Assembly (NCBI GenBank): GCA_024349245.1
Contig: JALDNG010000008.1
Coordinates: 349,501 to 413,500 of the forward strand
Source: Neodontobutis hainanensis
Lineage: Eukaryota; Chordata; Actinopteri; Gobiiformes; Odontobutidae
Direction: 5' to 3'
Length of the DNA stretch: 64,000 nucleotides
Shown here: in pieces, positions 25,704 through 39,700 of the stretch
Layout of the letters: the number at the start of each line of letters is the position of its first letter
How positions within the stretch are numbered: position 1 is the stretch's first letter
Translations under genes and position numbers: made by a program
The notes under the pieces: model-generated
The model's database searches: none
Told to the model about the DNA's origin: nothing
The model's input: the letters and a program-made list of their open reading frames with translations, nothing else

Positions 25704-27745
25704 TCATATTCTCATCTCGTGGTCTGGACTCTGGTCCAAAGATGGCTCCCTGGTGCTAATCATAGATGCTGAAGGCCCTTGGTTGACCCCAAAAGGAGAA
25801 ACAGCAGGAGATCGAGCTGCCAACGGAGACAGGGATGGGGAGAAACTAGGGGACATGGCAGCAGATGAAATTGACCCCTCGTGACTAATGGGGGACCTGC
25901 GGAGAGATGCTAAGTGGGGGAATGTCCGTCCAATCACAGGTACTTTGGGGGGAACTGACATAGCCCCAGGGTGAGCTACTGATGTTATAAGAGGAGGAGG
26001 GTCAATTCTAGGTTTGGGATCCATTTTGGGCTTGTGCTGGAAAGGTGGGCGCGGATTCTGTGTTTGCTGAGCTGTTTCATCTTTGAGCCTTGCAATCTCT
26101 GTGAAGACATTAGCTAAAGGCTGGAATTGGGGACACCAGTTTAGAAGGTAATCCCAGTTGTAGCTTCCACGGAGCTCCTCGTCACTAGCAACTATCGCAG
26201 TGAGGGAACCATCCACTGTAGGCTTACCATCTTCTGGAAAGGCATAATCCTTGGGCAGTGATATGTTGAGGCCGCGGCCCACTCCCAGATACCCCCCTCC
26301 TTCGTCTCTGTAGACTGGGAGCTGGCCGGAGAGAAGTGTCCCGCTAAGGCTGCCCCCAAGTTTCTTCCCTTTGAACCACGTGCTGCCCTCTAAAGCTGCG
26401 GGTTCACAGGAGATGTCCGAGAGCTGGTCTGCATCCTGCTGGATTCCAGAGTCCGGCCCTCGAGCTGAGATGTGCTCTTGCATGGACGAGGTAATAGATG
26501 CCACCCGAGGATACTCGTTTATCATCCGAATTTCATCATCTTCTGCTGCCTCTGCTGAACCCCTGCCACTAGAGTGAGAGGGATCCAAAGAGCCTCCTCT
26601 GGGATATGGACCCCCACCGGCCCCACTCTGGTCTGTGTACCCTGGCAGGGTCTGGTGATAGATCCTCTCTCCTGGTCCTGAGGTGCAATCGTCCAGCTTC
26701 TGCATTGCAGTTCCTGAAGCAACATTTCTGTTTCCTGAATCTTGGGCTTTCTTTCTTCTGCGAGATTTCACTAGAAAGACTACCACAGCCATGACCACCA
26801 GCAAAATGATAAACCCAAGAGACACAGCTATGATGCTAATGAGCAGGACGTTGACATCAGGAGCCATGCCAAAGTTGGTATTGGTGACATCGATGGAAAC
26901 CTGAGTTGTCGTTGTCCGAGAGTTATCCAGAGGACTGTGAGCCTTTACATCTAGTGTCATAAGCCTGGTATCTCTTTTGGCTCGACCAGAGGAACCGCTA
27001 CCAGCGCTGCCTGAACTGTCCAGCTTTAGGAAGATTACCCCTGTGGTCTTATTCACATCAAAATAGGGTGAGCTGGTAGGAATCGAATACAGAACAATCC
27101 CATCCACTCCTCCGTCTTCATCATTAGCCTGAACTTGTCCAATGCTTTGCCCTTTCCTGGCTCCCTCTGGGACTTCAAAAGAGAACTCTGAAGATGTGAA
27201 GAGAGGGTCATACTCATCTTCACCTGTAACAAACACCTGGACTGTCACAGTGGCAGAGTGGTTGCCTGAGTCTACAGCCAAAGCAATAAAATTAAATGAG
27301 TAGACCTTTTCAAAGTCAAAGGACACTTTGCTTCGGATTTCTCCTGTGTTCTGATCCAAAATAAAGCTGTCTTTTCCCACACCTGGCTGCTCTATCATGA
27401 AGTACTTCAACTGTCCATAAACACCTGTGTCATGGTCTATGGCATGGAGAACAGTCACTGCAGAGTTGGCTGGTTGGTTCTCCCTGATACTGGCTGTCAG
27501 GATTTCCACAGGAAAGAATGGATGATTGTCATTCACATCTTTGACTTCAATAGTAACTGGAGCCAGGGCAAAGTGACCCTGTCCATCTGAGGCCTGGACG
27601 ACAACAATATATGTCGACTGGTGCTCCCTGTCGAGTGTTTGCTGAAGTCGTAAAGCTCCAGTCCACTGATCCACAACAAACAAGTTCACCTCATCTCCGG
27701 AGCTGATTGTGTATTGGATCTGAGCGTTGGGAGTGGAGTCTGGAT
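25704..27745 (-). CDS. dchs1: dchs1 last coding exon: final cadherin repeats, TM helix, cytoplasmic tail
   Basis: 2042 bases ending at a TGA stop (25704-25706). It encodes the last three cadherin segments, with linkers DVNDNHPFF and the degenerate GEDEYDPLF. A Ser/Gly loop with an RAKR furin-type site follows (26973-26984). The hydrophobic helix VLLISIIAVSLGFIILLVVM is followed by the stop-transfer KSRRRKK, then a tail of about 350 residues. The tail motif YNWDYLLNWCPQFQPLANVF (about 26103-26162) resembles the catenin-binding motif of classical cadherins, a similarity noted for Dachsous proteins. The Ser/Pro-rich C-terminus (SPSFSPSLSPLAARSP) is typical of Dachsous-1. Acceptor TTTTTCTTGACAG. 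Confidence 0.97.
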
Positions 27746-30700
27746 CTGTCAAGAAAAACAGAGTTGTTTACACGAATTAGGGATTGCTTAATTCACCTCA
27801 AAGTACTCTCACACTAAAGATTACTGCAGTACTCAACCAAATTGGTGCTAACAAAGATTTAGCAAACAAGTAACAGGCAGCTAAACATATGTAGTTTTGC
27901 TCACCGGTTGCAGTCATCCGTATGACCTCAGTGCCAGCAACAGCTCCTTCACTCAGCGCCACAGTGTATTCTGCTCTGCTAAATACTGGTGGGTTGTCGT
28001 TCACATCCTCTACAGCTATCACTGCAGCAACACTAGAGCTTCTTTGGGGCACTCCACGGTCCGAAACCACCACAGTCAGGTTGTAAAGAGGTCTGGTTTC
28101 AAAATCCAGCCCCTCAGCCAAAAGCAGGGTCCCAACAGTCTGAAAGCCCCGTCCCTCTAAATACCGAACGCTGCTTTCAATCTGGAAGGCATTTCCATCA
28201 TTCCCGTTGGCAATAGCAAAGTCAAAGCCGCAGTTTTCGCGGGAAAGGTCGCTGTCAAATGCCTCAAACGTTAAGATGGTTGACCCTGGGATGCTGTTCT
28301 CAGTCACTGTAGCTCTGCAGACAGATTGAAATTAATTTAAAGCTGAGTTTTTTAGTGACAAAATGAAGGTGACAACATGAAAAAAATAAATATATTTTTT
28401 GGCTAACCTATACTCTGACTGATGGAACAAAGGAGCATTATCATTGACGTCAGAGATTTGGACTTGGACAGTGGTAAGAGAGGACAGTGAAGGTGAGCCT
28501 CCATCACGAGCTTCAATAACAATATTGACAGAGGGACGTTCAGGGTCGAACTCAGCTCTCTGGTTGATGAACAAAGTCCCTGTAAGAAGGCAAAGACACA
28601 CATCACATTTTTGTAGCTATATAATATCGGTAAAGAGCCCTGCTAAAGTGTCAGGTGGGACTACATGATGTCTACCATTATTGGGATCAATGTAGAAGCC
28701 CTCCTGTGTTGAGGACATCACTCTGTAGGTGATCCTCCCATTGTCCCCAGAGTCCTTGTCAGTTGCTGTTACAGTGATAACTGCGCTTCCTGGTGGTGTG
28801 TGCTCAGGCAGAGTTACCTGGGGACGAAATGTTTTAATTCCATTTTGGCATCAAGGCAACAGCCATCTAATTTATATATAAATAGGCTTGTATGTGCCAC
28901 AACTTCTAGTTTTACAGATTTTTTAGAAATTTTTAATTTTGTATAGTCTTTATTAATATTACCAATAAAAAACAAATATCAAAATGAGTAACTGTACCTG
29001 ATAAAGGTCACTGGTAAATGTTGGTGCATTGTCATTAATGTCCTCCACTAATATTGTGATGTTGGCCTCGGTCTGGTGCCGGCTGTCTGTTGCTTTGACA
29101 GTCAGTGTGTACCAAGTCTTCTCTTCAAAGTCCAGAGGAGCAGTGAGGGACACACTCCCACTGTAACGGTGAATACCAAATCTCCCTATGGCTGTTGGGT
29201 CAAGTTGCAAAGAGTAGGACAGAGCAGGACTGGAGTCCACGTCATTTCCTGTCACCAGGGTAATCTCTGTGCCAATTAAGGTGTCTAAGGAGCAGACAAA
29301 ATGTAATTTATATCTAGTTTAAAATATTCAATTTAACAAATGTTATTTAAAGGCACTTACTTTCAGGAATGCGTATTTCTTTAGGTAAGGGAATTGTAGG
29401 ACTGTTATCGTTCTGGTCAACAATGATCACTGTTAATGTTGCTGAACCGGCCTTTTGGGGAGTTCCTCTGTCAGTTGCTGTAACTACCAGTCTGTGGAGT
29501 AGAGAATTACCGAAGACACATTAGATAAAAAAAAATCACAAAGTTCAAAAAGTCAGCTGTCTGGTGCATCTGGTGTGCAGGTATGCTATGCCTCTGTCTT
29601 CAGCCGATTATGTTAACTTCCTCACCAGCTATTTCAACATACAGCGACTGAATATGATTTATAATGTGCTAAATCAACTTTTTTCTCCAGTAGATGTTCT
29701 CATTGCTATAAAAGACTCGTTCAGTTCATACCACTGCACGGCTCATTTTTAAAACATACATATAGTACAGTATGAGTCTATTCTTTGCTGAGGTGAAGCT
29801 GCTGCAGATCTGTTCTCACTTGGTCTGGTTAAAGATCTCTCGGTCCATGATGGCTGCCGTGGTGATGCTTCCTGTCATCGGGTCAATCTTGAACAGGCCG
29901 CTCAGGGCAGATGATTGAAAGGAGTAGGTGACCTGACCATTTGAGCCCTGATCTACATCTTCAGCCACCACCTAAAAAGAGAAGTAGGAGGAATGGTCAA
30001 GATCAAGAGTACAAATAACCTTATTTCAACGGCGAGCGAGGTTTTGGAGACACCTTGTGCACTTCCACCCCTCACACCCCTTCTTTTTAGACCATGTAAA
30101 AAATGCAGGGACGTTCTGCTGTCTATAAACGAACCCAGTGGAAATAGGTGACGAGCTCCTATTTGAAAACTAAATCCATTTATTTTGGACTTCTTAAAAG
30201 ATTGTATGTGTGTGCCTCTCCTTGAGCAGTGTTCAGTTTTTCTGCTCTGAACAGTTCTAGAAAGTAATGAAAATGCCACTGGGTTCACCCGAGCTTTAAA
30301 TGTCTACTATTTTTTTTTTTTTTTTTGGAAGATAGAGAAATACAGATTTTATTTAATACTACTGAAAGCATAGCTGTGCCCTATACAATTCTAAATAGGC
30401 ATATGAAGGTTTTACTTATTGTAGCACCTGTATAATTGGTTGTTCATATCCCTGTGTTTCTCTCATGTAGGCCACATAATTCTGCAGCTGAAAGCGGGGA
30501 CCATTGTCATTGACATCCTGCAGGATTAGGTTTATAGCCATGAAAGTTGTGGAGGTCACAGTTTCAGCCTTAATAACTAGACGCAGTCTGGGAGAGTCTT
30601 CATAGTCCAGTCCTTTCGAGCTTTCCACTGTGATTTCACCTTAAAGACAGATCACATTACACATATAAACAGTACATAAAAGGATGGGATAAAAGAGAAA

Positions 30701-33700
30701 AAATATTTTGAATAGAGAAGTAAAAAAAAGTAGAAAGTAGTTGCTTTTTCTGTTACCTGTTGAAGAGCCGATGGTGAAGACCTGTTTTCGGTTGCCACTA
30801 AAGAGGCTGTAGCTGATGCCCTTTATTGAGCCATCTGGGTGCTGAGCCAAAGCCTGAAACACAGCTGTTCCTGAATATTGGGAGTACAGAGAAGAAAATA
30901 TATTGTGTGACAGCTGAATAAAAATTAAGTATGCACAGAGACAGATTGTTTTATAATGAAAAAACATATCAAACCTTTGGCAGCGTTTTCCTGTATGCTG
31001 ACATCTCTGGCGTTCCTTGAGAAGCGAATGCCATTGTACTCTACCTCCTTCACAAAGATCACCACTACACCTTGAGCAGATTGAGCTGGAGTTCCCTGGT
31101 CCATGGCTTCCACAATGAGGGTCCTCTGAGCTTGAGTCAAACCAGTGAGGGGCTCGGTGGCCTGAATCTCCCCGGTTAAGGAGTTGATACTAAAACCTTT
31201 GACTGGTGTGGCAAAACGGTAAAACACAGACCCGTTGGCTCCAAAATCCTTGTCTTCTGCTTTCATGGTGGCCAAGACACGCTGGGTAAGTTTACTGGAG
31301 ACTTCAATGATCAGTGGATCTTGGATGAAAAATGGTGCATTGTCGTTGACATCTAGTATAGTGACTATTACCTGGAAGTAATGATAGGAAAGTAGATTAC
31401 AGAATTATCATGACATATATAAAGTCAAATATATGTTTTTACTGAATGTGGCTGCTGTGTATGGTTTATTTACCTGAGCTGAACTGTTTCTAGGTTCAGC
31501 TGGTGAGAGATCAACAGCAAACACATGGAAATTGTAAGTTGCCACCTTTTCTCTGTCCAGTGGTGAGGCTGTAAAGATATGTCCAGTGTTTTCATTTATA
31601 GTGAAAGCCCCATGTGCCTCCCAGCTAAGGAAGTACAGGACCTTTCCATTAAAAGCTTCATCCTTATCAGTGGCTTTGACCTGAAAAATGACATATGATA
31701 TTATTGTATAGGTAATATTAGGATAACATAAACCAATTTTAGCTGTAGACATGCACGGGTTTACCTCCAAAATGTGTGTTCCCTCATTAGCATTTTCAGA
31801 GACATCTACAGTGTAGCTGCTGCGACTAAAAACAGGACTATTGTCATTGACGTCCAGCACTCTGACATTCACTGTGACTGTAGTGCTGAGAGCAGGGGTG
31901 CCTTTGTCTGTGGCCACCACTTCAAGGTTATACTCAGCTGTGACTTCTCTGTCTAGAGCCCGGGACGTTGACAGTGCTCCTGTGCTGGCATGGAGTTGAA
32001 AATCTCCATCTGGATCTCCAGCTTGATTTAAAGAGAAAAAAAAGAGAATTACAAGAATGTTTCTATAAAATGAGTGTTGAAAGATGTAAGAAAGGGGAAA
32101 ACTCAAGCCAACTGTGCACTTAAGTTTGAATGTACTCCAGACATACAGTATATAGGAATGTTCTATATTTGAAACAACATAAAGAGTGAATAAGACTATA
32201 TTTACCGGTGATCCTGTACTCCAGGTCTCCATTCGGACCCAAGTCTGGGTCTGTGGCTTTGAGAAAACACAGCTCAACGGGAACCTGGTTCTCTGGCACC
32301 TCCAGACCATACCATAGCTTTGCAAAAACTGGAGCATTATCGTTCACATCCTGCACCTCCACATGCACTACTGCTTTAGCAAAGTTAGATGGCAGCCCGC
32401 CATCTCGGGCATAGACTGGAAAAAATCCATCACAGACCAATTAATTAAATGATCACAGACTGGTCTGTTTGTACTGTACTTAATGTTTTGTGTGTGGCAT
32501 GGTATGTGCTGTGTTAGTAGATTACAAAATGTCAGTCGTGTGTTACCTGTGAGAGTGTAGTGATCATGGTGCTCTCTGTCCAGTTCCTTTGTGGTGGTGA
32601 TGACCCCTGTTACAGGATTGATGATGAATCCCTCTTCTGTGACTCCTCCGTACGTCACATGGCCATTAGCGCCTGCATTCAACAACATTTAATAAAATAA
32701 AGCAATGTACGCACATAACCACTTTAAGTGCCAATTAGACTCCACAAATACACCCAGTGTGATGTTAACCACACATTTCATTAGCAATTTAGCATTTTAA
32801 CACAAACAAAACATTATCAGTATTTTGGACACTACTCTCTAATAAAGATTTTAAATGACCTTGGTCGCGGTCTGTGGCGGAGACGGTCAGCACTGTGGTT
32901 CCAGGCCCTTTATTTTCCATGACCTGGCTCTCAAACTCTGCCCTCTGGAAAACCGGTGCTTCATCGTTGACATCAATCACTTGCACGGACAGCACTTGAG
33001 AGGTGGACAGCTGAGGTATCCCATGATCCTCTGCGATTATGGTAAGATTGTATACTTCATGTTCTTCCCGGTCCAGGGCTTTGAGGATAGACAGGGAGCC
33101 TACAAATGGGAAAGATAATTATTTTGATTTGGATGGCCTGCATAGGTGTGTATGAACTATTGTTTAAACTTGCTTTAAATTTGTTTGTGGAAGAGAAGCA
33201 GTTGGGATATGCCTAGAGGACCAGTTAAACAAAGCAATTACACTTTTATTTTACGGGACTTTCCAGGAAAAAGTGTAGATCCTGACATGGGAGCTGTTTT
33301 ACATCAGGTACATTTAATACTGAAAATAATTTTGGTATAAATCGCACACAATCACAAATGGAGCCAAAATGGTCTAAAAAGATATTACTATTCATTCACA
33401 GCACGACAAAGGTTAGTCCAATAATCTGTAAAGCTGTGAAGCTTGGCTATAGTAACTCTTTCTCTTTGCTTTACTTCCTCTTAGACCTGGTATGTGCTCA
33501 CCCCTGTCATCACCCCTACACTACACTACAACGAGGATCAGCCAAAGTGATAGGAAACATGAAGTGTGTATGTGTGTACTGCTGCCAATGGTGTGTGGGT
33601 TAAGCCAGTGTATGAATAAAGAGAGGCCATTATAATTCATAAATTCTGCAGTGTGCCAAACACTTATATCAAGTGTAGACTTCTGTGCTGCTTTCATGTG

Positions 33701-36700
33701 TCTGTGGGGCTTTGCTTATCCGGACAGCACTGCAGACAGATGATAAAAGATGCTAAATATCTCAAATTTTATTCTTCTGTGTAGCAATTCTGTTAACAAA
33801 TAGGTTTTCTGTAAGTTCATGGAGTTAAATATTGGTAAACAAAAGCAGCAGTGGAGCTAAAGTGCACTTTACAATGGTCATAGAGGTTTGTTACCCTAAT
33901 AGGTTAGATTTGTTGTGTTTGCTATTTTTGATTTTATTGTATGTCTTTGTTTAAGATAATTAAGCTACTGGTTTCAATTACAGCTAATGCATTGCCGTCT
34001 GAAAGACATTAAATAAAATACAGAGCCTTTAGAGAGAGGATTTAACTTGTGGCAGTACTTGAGTAAGGTAAAAAGCATAATTATGAATAAAATAATGTAT
34101 ATACTTTGAAACCAACGGAGAAGAAATAATAAACTTTAAAGTGGTGAGTGAAAGTCTCAGAGCAGTTGTAATGTGTCAAAGCAAAAGTTCATGTTGGCAG
34201 AAAAGATGTATAATTTGGAGCACTAAACAGGCTAATGATACACCACACACTAGTGAGGTGGTTCGGTAAATGTCATGACAAAATGCTAATCTGCTATTAC
34301 ATTTTATTACTTTTATTAAACTAAAGCTTAACATGTGATTGCTTGGGAAACAAACCATAAATGAAATCAGACTCTGCTAATGCCCACGACACTTGCCAGG
34401 AATGGCATATAGACTTGTTTCCATTTGGAATATACATTTAAATGTTTGTCTTAATCCCATGTCAGCCAGAGTCAAGCACGCCCACACCACCCAGTCACAC
34501 AGCTCTAGTGATGAAGAGATTACAGTCACATGTAAAGGCTATCAAAGGCGGCAATAGTCCTCAACCCAAATAAAGACTGGTTCCCATGAACAAACACGTC
34601 AGAAGAAGAACACTTTGGGATTATTCATGTGAATTAATGCACTGACGCATTGGCAGTTCATCTACTAAAAAAGGTTATAATTCTTTTGAGTGTTTTAACA
34701 GTTGAGACCTTGTAGACACATCAGTGGATAGTTACCATCTTAATGGAAAATTTGGCTCATTCATGGGAGGGAAGCTGATTATCTATCAATCATTTTTGCC
34801 ACAAAGAAATCACACATACAGTGCACAACTTCTCAGCTTGTGTTAAATCACTCAGTAGAGAAATTATATATAGAGTTGTACTTCACTGATGGAGTGTAAA
34901 TTGGATTTTTATGACAAATTTCCAGTCACCCCAGAGCCCATTTTATTATTGTTACATAAAGATATTTTTAGATCCATTCACTAACACTGAAAATACTTAC
35001 CAGTGTTAGGGTTAAGACTGAAGCGGCCAGCGCTGTTTCCCATCTGGATTCTATAAGAAACACGTCCATTTTCTCCTTCATCATCATCTTTGGCCATCAC
35101 GTACAAAATGACAAAGCTGTAAGGATAGATACAAAGATCCTCAGATCAGAACTGTCATCTAGACTTGATTGTGTGTTGGGTTATTCATTCTGAGACTTTG
35201 GGAGCGTGCCTTTAAACATCACTACTCACCCCACAGGCTGATCCTCCATGACGCTTACAGCCGACGGAGAGCTAAACACTGGGGCATTGTCATTTTCATC
35301 TGTCACAAACACTCGCGCGGTGACTGAACCCCAGCGTCGCTGTGATGGGTCCACCGCCTGATCGGTAGCGCGTACCACAAGATAAAGTGAAGGTGTGGTC
35401 TCACGATCCAATTTCTGCCCAAAAGTCAGGACTCCAGAGACGGGATCAAGGGTTAAAAGGTCTGCACTATTGGGCCATTGGTGTTCGATGGAATAACGAA
35501 GCTCACTGTTGGGCCCACTGCCATCCTATGATTACAAAGTAGAAAAGTCATTATTATGTCTAAAAAGCAAGAATTATCACGTGACGGTCAATCTAGTCAA
35601 AAAGTTAATGTATGGTTCAGGAAATCTAGATATAATAAGTAAAAAGTGACTTTAGTCAATGTAAGTAAGAAACTTTAATTAGTTAATATCAAACTCTTGT
35701 GAGGACAAACCTGGTCGACTGCTTGGAAAGTATAAACAGAAGTTCCTGGCTTGGTGTTCTCGTGAATGACAATGGTAATGGGGTCCTCTGTAAAATGGGG
35801 TGCATGATCGTTGTTGTCCTGCACATAGATATCCAACTGCACCAGGTGGCTGCTGGGAAAGGCCTGCGAGAAGACTGACACCTCAATTTGAAGAGTGTAC
35901 CTGGAACCCTTCTCGTAGTCCAACTCCCGCACCAGGTACACGTCACCTTTCAGGCGGTCCACCATAAACGTCCCATCACGGTCAGTACCTCCCACCACAA
36001 GATAAGTCACCTGTCCGTCCACTGAGTCATCCTGGTCATGTGGTCGAACTGAGCCAATGATGGAGCCTGGTGCTGCTCCTTCAACAATGTTTAGCATCAT
36101 GGACAGGACGTTGGGTTTGGGATTTAATCTAGACGAGCCGAGAACCTAAAAAATGGCAAATGAGAGTCAATCAACATTTTCAGTTAAATATACTGGATGA
36201 GATGTACTGGTATCATACAGGTTAATATTAAAATAAATGGATTTTTTTACAGAAAGCTTTCACCAAACTTGCCAGAACTCACAGCATCATAAATTTAGAT
36301 ATTTTTATTTAACATTTGTACCAGCCTAAATCTCTTTTACAGAGATGTCCTGGCAACCATGGGGTGGGGGTGGGGGTATTGTAGATATCTTTAGTGTTAG
36401 GGCTAACCGGAGCACACGGAGGAAATCTATGCAGACACATGCAACATGTAAACTCCAAACAGAAAGGCCCTGCCCTGGCTGGGGATTGAACCCAGAACTT
36501 TCTTGCTGTAATGCTGTGCTGCTCTAATCTCAAACCTTAAGGTTCATGAATTAAAATAAAAAAAATACTCTGAAATTAGTTTTCAGCACATGTAAGTATG
36601 CTAGTGTGCTAATAAAATCAACATGCTGGGCTGTGTCTGTATGTATATGTTACTGAAGTTAATATCCTATGGTATTTTGCAGACAATGAGACTATATTTG

Positions 36701-39700
36701 TCTCTATCCCAGCCCATCCCTAAACATAACCTTGTGCTGTAGTCTGTTTCTGTTTTATTATTATTACTGTAATAACCCTCAGAGGCATTGTGCATGAAGA
36801 CATTATGCAAAGCCTTTCCAGTAAACTTACTGATGCTGCAGTGTACTTGCTTCAAGATGAGAGCTAAGATTTGTGATCTCTGACAAAATAATGATGGGTG
36901 TGATGTGAAATAAATATTTAAGGTCAAATTAAGAATATGTGTGTCTTGCATAATGCTGCAGTCAGCTCAGATGGGAGACAAATGTCTGCCAAAAAGTTAA
37001 TCGACACAAAGCAATAGCCCCTTATATTATTGTTGAAAAACAGATCAAAGAGCGCAGAAGACAGAAAATGGAAGTAGCTCTAATTTCATCACATTCAAAT
37101 CAAAGCACGATTTACTTTGTGTCAAAAAAATCTGCAATTAATCTTGAATTAACAGTTGTTGTTGGCTTTGGGAAGAAATGTCTTACATTAATGATGTAAC
37201 AGACTGAAATTGTTTTGGATAATGGCTGTATTTTTATTAACTTCACTCCCTCTCATTGAAAGGACACTGCAACTAAGAATCTGACCCAATTTGCACAGCT
37301 GTCATGCACTTGAAACCACAATCCAAAGGTCATTGACTCTTATAAATCTAATTGTTCTGCTTTGCCTTTCAGATCTCAGCTGCTTTGCCGTGAGCTGGAG
37401 TTTGCACCTCATTAAAACGATTGTCCTATTTTCTGAAACAATGAAACATAACACAAACTTCTGTATAGTTGTCAATTACCATTGTAATTATGTACAAAAG
37501 TATAACTGCCGCTTAGCAAAATGCTATCTTAAAATCATTACAAGGGAATGTTACCCATGTGTTTTTACATTTACTGTATGTATGTATTAGAGCCTGCTAC
37601 TGTATTGCAGTGTATGCACTTTCTCTTGATGTGATTTGATGCAGCTGGCTCTCATCAAATCTCATCTGGGAACATTTGATTCCAAGGTGCCTGTTTTCCT
37701 TCTGTCTAATCTCAATGTTGCACAAGCACGGGTGCAGGCTACAAGTCCGAAAACGAGCACACCCACTGTAATTAGCATTGTTTTCCTTTCTGAAATCACA
37801 TCACATTAAAAACATTGAACCCAACCTAGCACAAAATACACCACCACTTGTTGTTGGACTTCCTTGTTTTCATGCTTTAAAATTCCTGATATTACACGTT
37901 GATACGCGAGAGTCCAGAACAGTAACTCAGTCCAGACACACTCCTGTCTCCTGCAGACCAGGGCTTTTTACTTTGGGTTTTAGTTACCTCTTTAACCTTT
38001 GGAGCAGGAAGCAGGAACTAGATGGATAGAGCTTTTGTTTGGACAGGCAAATATAATAGTTTCCTCTTTCATTTTTTTCAACCTTCTTCTTTTTTGGAAT
38101 TCCTTGGACAGTTTTGAGGAAGTTGCTAAATTTAAGCAAAATAAAATATTGTTGGTAATCTAGCTCCATTACGCTGCACTGGGTTTACCTGTATTCGTAT
38201 TTGGCAGGTGGAGCTGAGGCCCGGGGTCCCGTGGTCTGCAGCCGTCACAGTAAAGGCGTATTCTGAGCGCTCGGCCCATCTCAAGGGAGAGGCAGTCCGA
38301 AGCTCACCACTGTTTGGATTCAGAGAAAAGCGCTCGGCTCTGGAACCTACAGATACCACAACATGTGAATAAATAAATGGCACTGAGCAAGGAGAAACAC
38401 ATCTACGATATGCTTGACTATGAACCTGATAAAGAGTAAAAGACAGTGCCGTTCTCGCCCTCATCTGGATCTTTAGCTGTTACTGTTGTTATCACCGTTC
38501 CTGATGGAAGCCCCTCCGTTACCTGCAATAATGAATAAATATCATACTTGCAGACTTTCTCATACAAACAGCATTTCTATCATTGTATAGTCAATGGAGT
38601 ATAACATTAGGTTCCCCCATTTGCCCCCCCAAAAACAGACGCTAGCACATTCTCCAGCATGTTGGATGTTTGCCATTATTTCTTGCACAATATTGTTCTG
38701 CTTTGGGTTTTCTCTGGATGACACATGGAATCCATCTCTGTTATTTCAGTATACATTGTTTTTGTGAGCTATGCATATACTACATTTTTGTGTACTGTGC
38801 TGCTCACTTTGCTTCCTTCTGCAACTACATTAACTTAACATTAACATTTGCTAAATGTTTACTTTTTGCCTGATTAATCCCACACATTGGCATGCCCCAT
38901 TGTAGAAGATATTTTATATTTTGACTAAAGATGAGGGTTACAAGAAACATAGTAGACTACTGATGTCGAATCGTGTTAAAACAGGACTAGGGCTACTAAC
39001 CTCCAGAAGTAGCTCTCTGTCTGGTCTAACATGTGTAAATGTTGGAGCGTGGTCATTTTCATCGAGCACAGTGATGTGGGCTGTGCCTGTAGCGCTCCGA
39101 GGGGGTGTCCCGCCATCTTGTACCACAACCACAAGCTGGTAGCTGGACTGTTGCTCTCTGTCTAATGCCAGGCGGGTGCTGATCTCACCTAAAGAAAAAT
39201 AAGGTTTTAGTTTGTAATACACATGTTTAATGAGTATTTTAAGGTCCCACATGTTTACCTGTTTGTGTGTTAATCTGAAAATGTTTGTCAGGATGCAACA
39301 GTTTGTAGGTGAGTCGTGCATTCAGCCCTGCGTCTCTGTCAGTTGCTGACACTCTGCCGAATCCCGTCCCCGACATTAAGTTCTCTCTCACAGCTAGAAA
39401 AACTCTCTCCTGGCTAAGTCTGGGGAAGTTATCGTTCTCATCGGTCACTGTTACCCTCACTGTTGCGCTGCCTGTCCGCCCCATTCCTCCTGGTCCTGAG
39501 GTGGCTAGGACCGTCAACAAGTACATATCTTTGACTTCACGGTCCAAAGAGCTACGGACAAAAAGCCAGCCACTGTCGGGCATGATCCCAAAACCTGCAG
39601 CGTCACCGTCCGGTCTGAGGCGGTAAGAAACAGGAGAGGGGGAAGATGATGAGGAAGAGCTACCACCATTCCCAGATGACTCTCTGTTTAAGGCTCTAAC

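Noticed and set aside
26371..26904. Plus-strand ORFs opposite the last dchs1 exon
   Set aside because: Antisense shadows of the coding exon.
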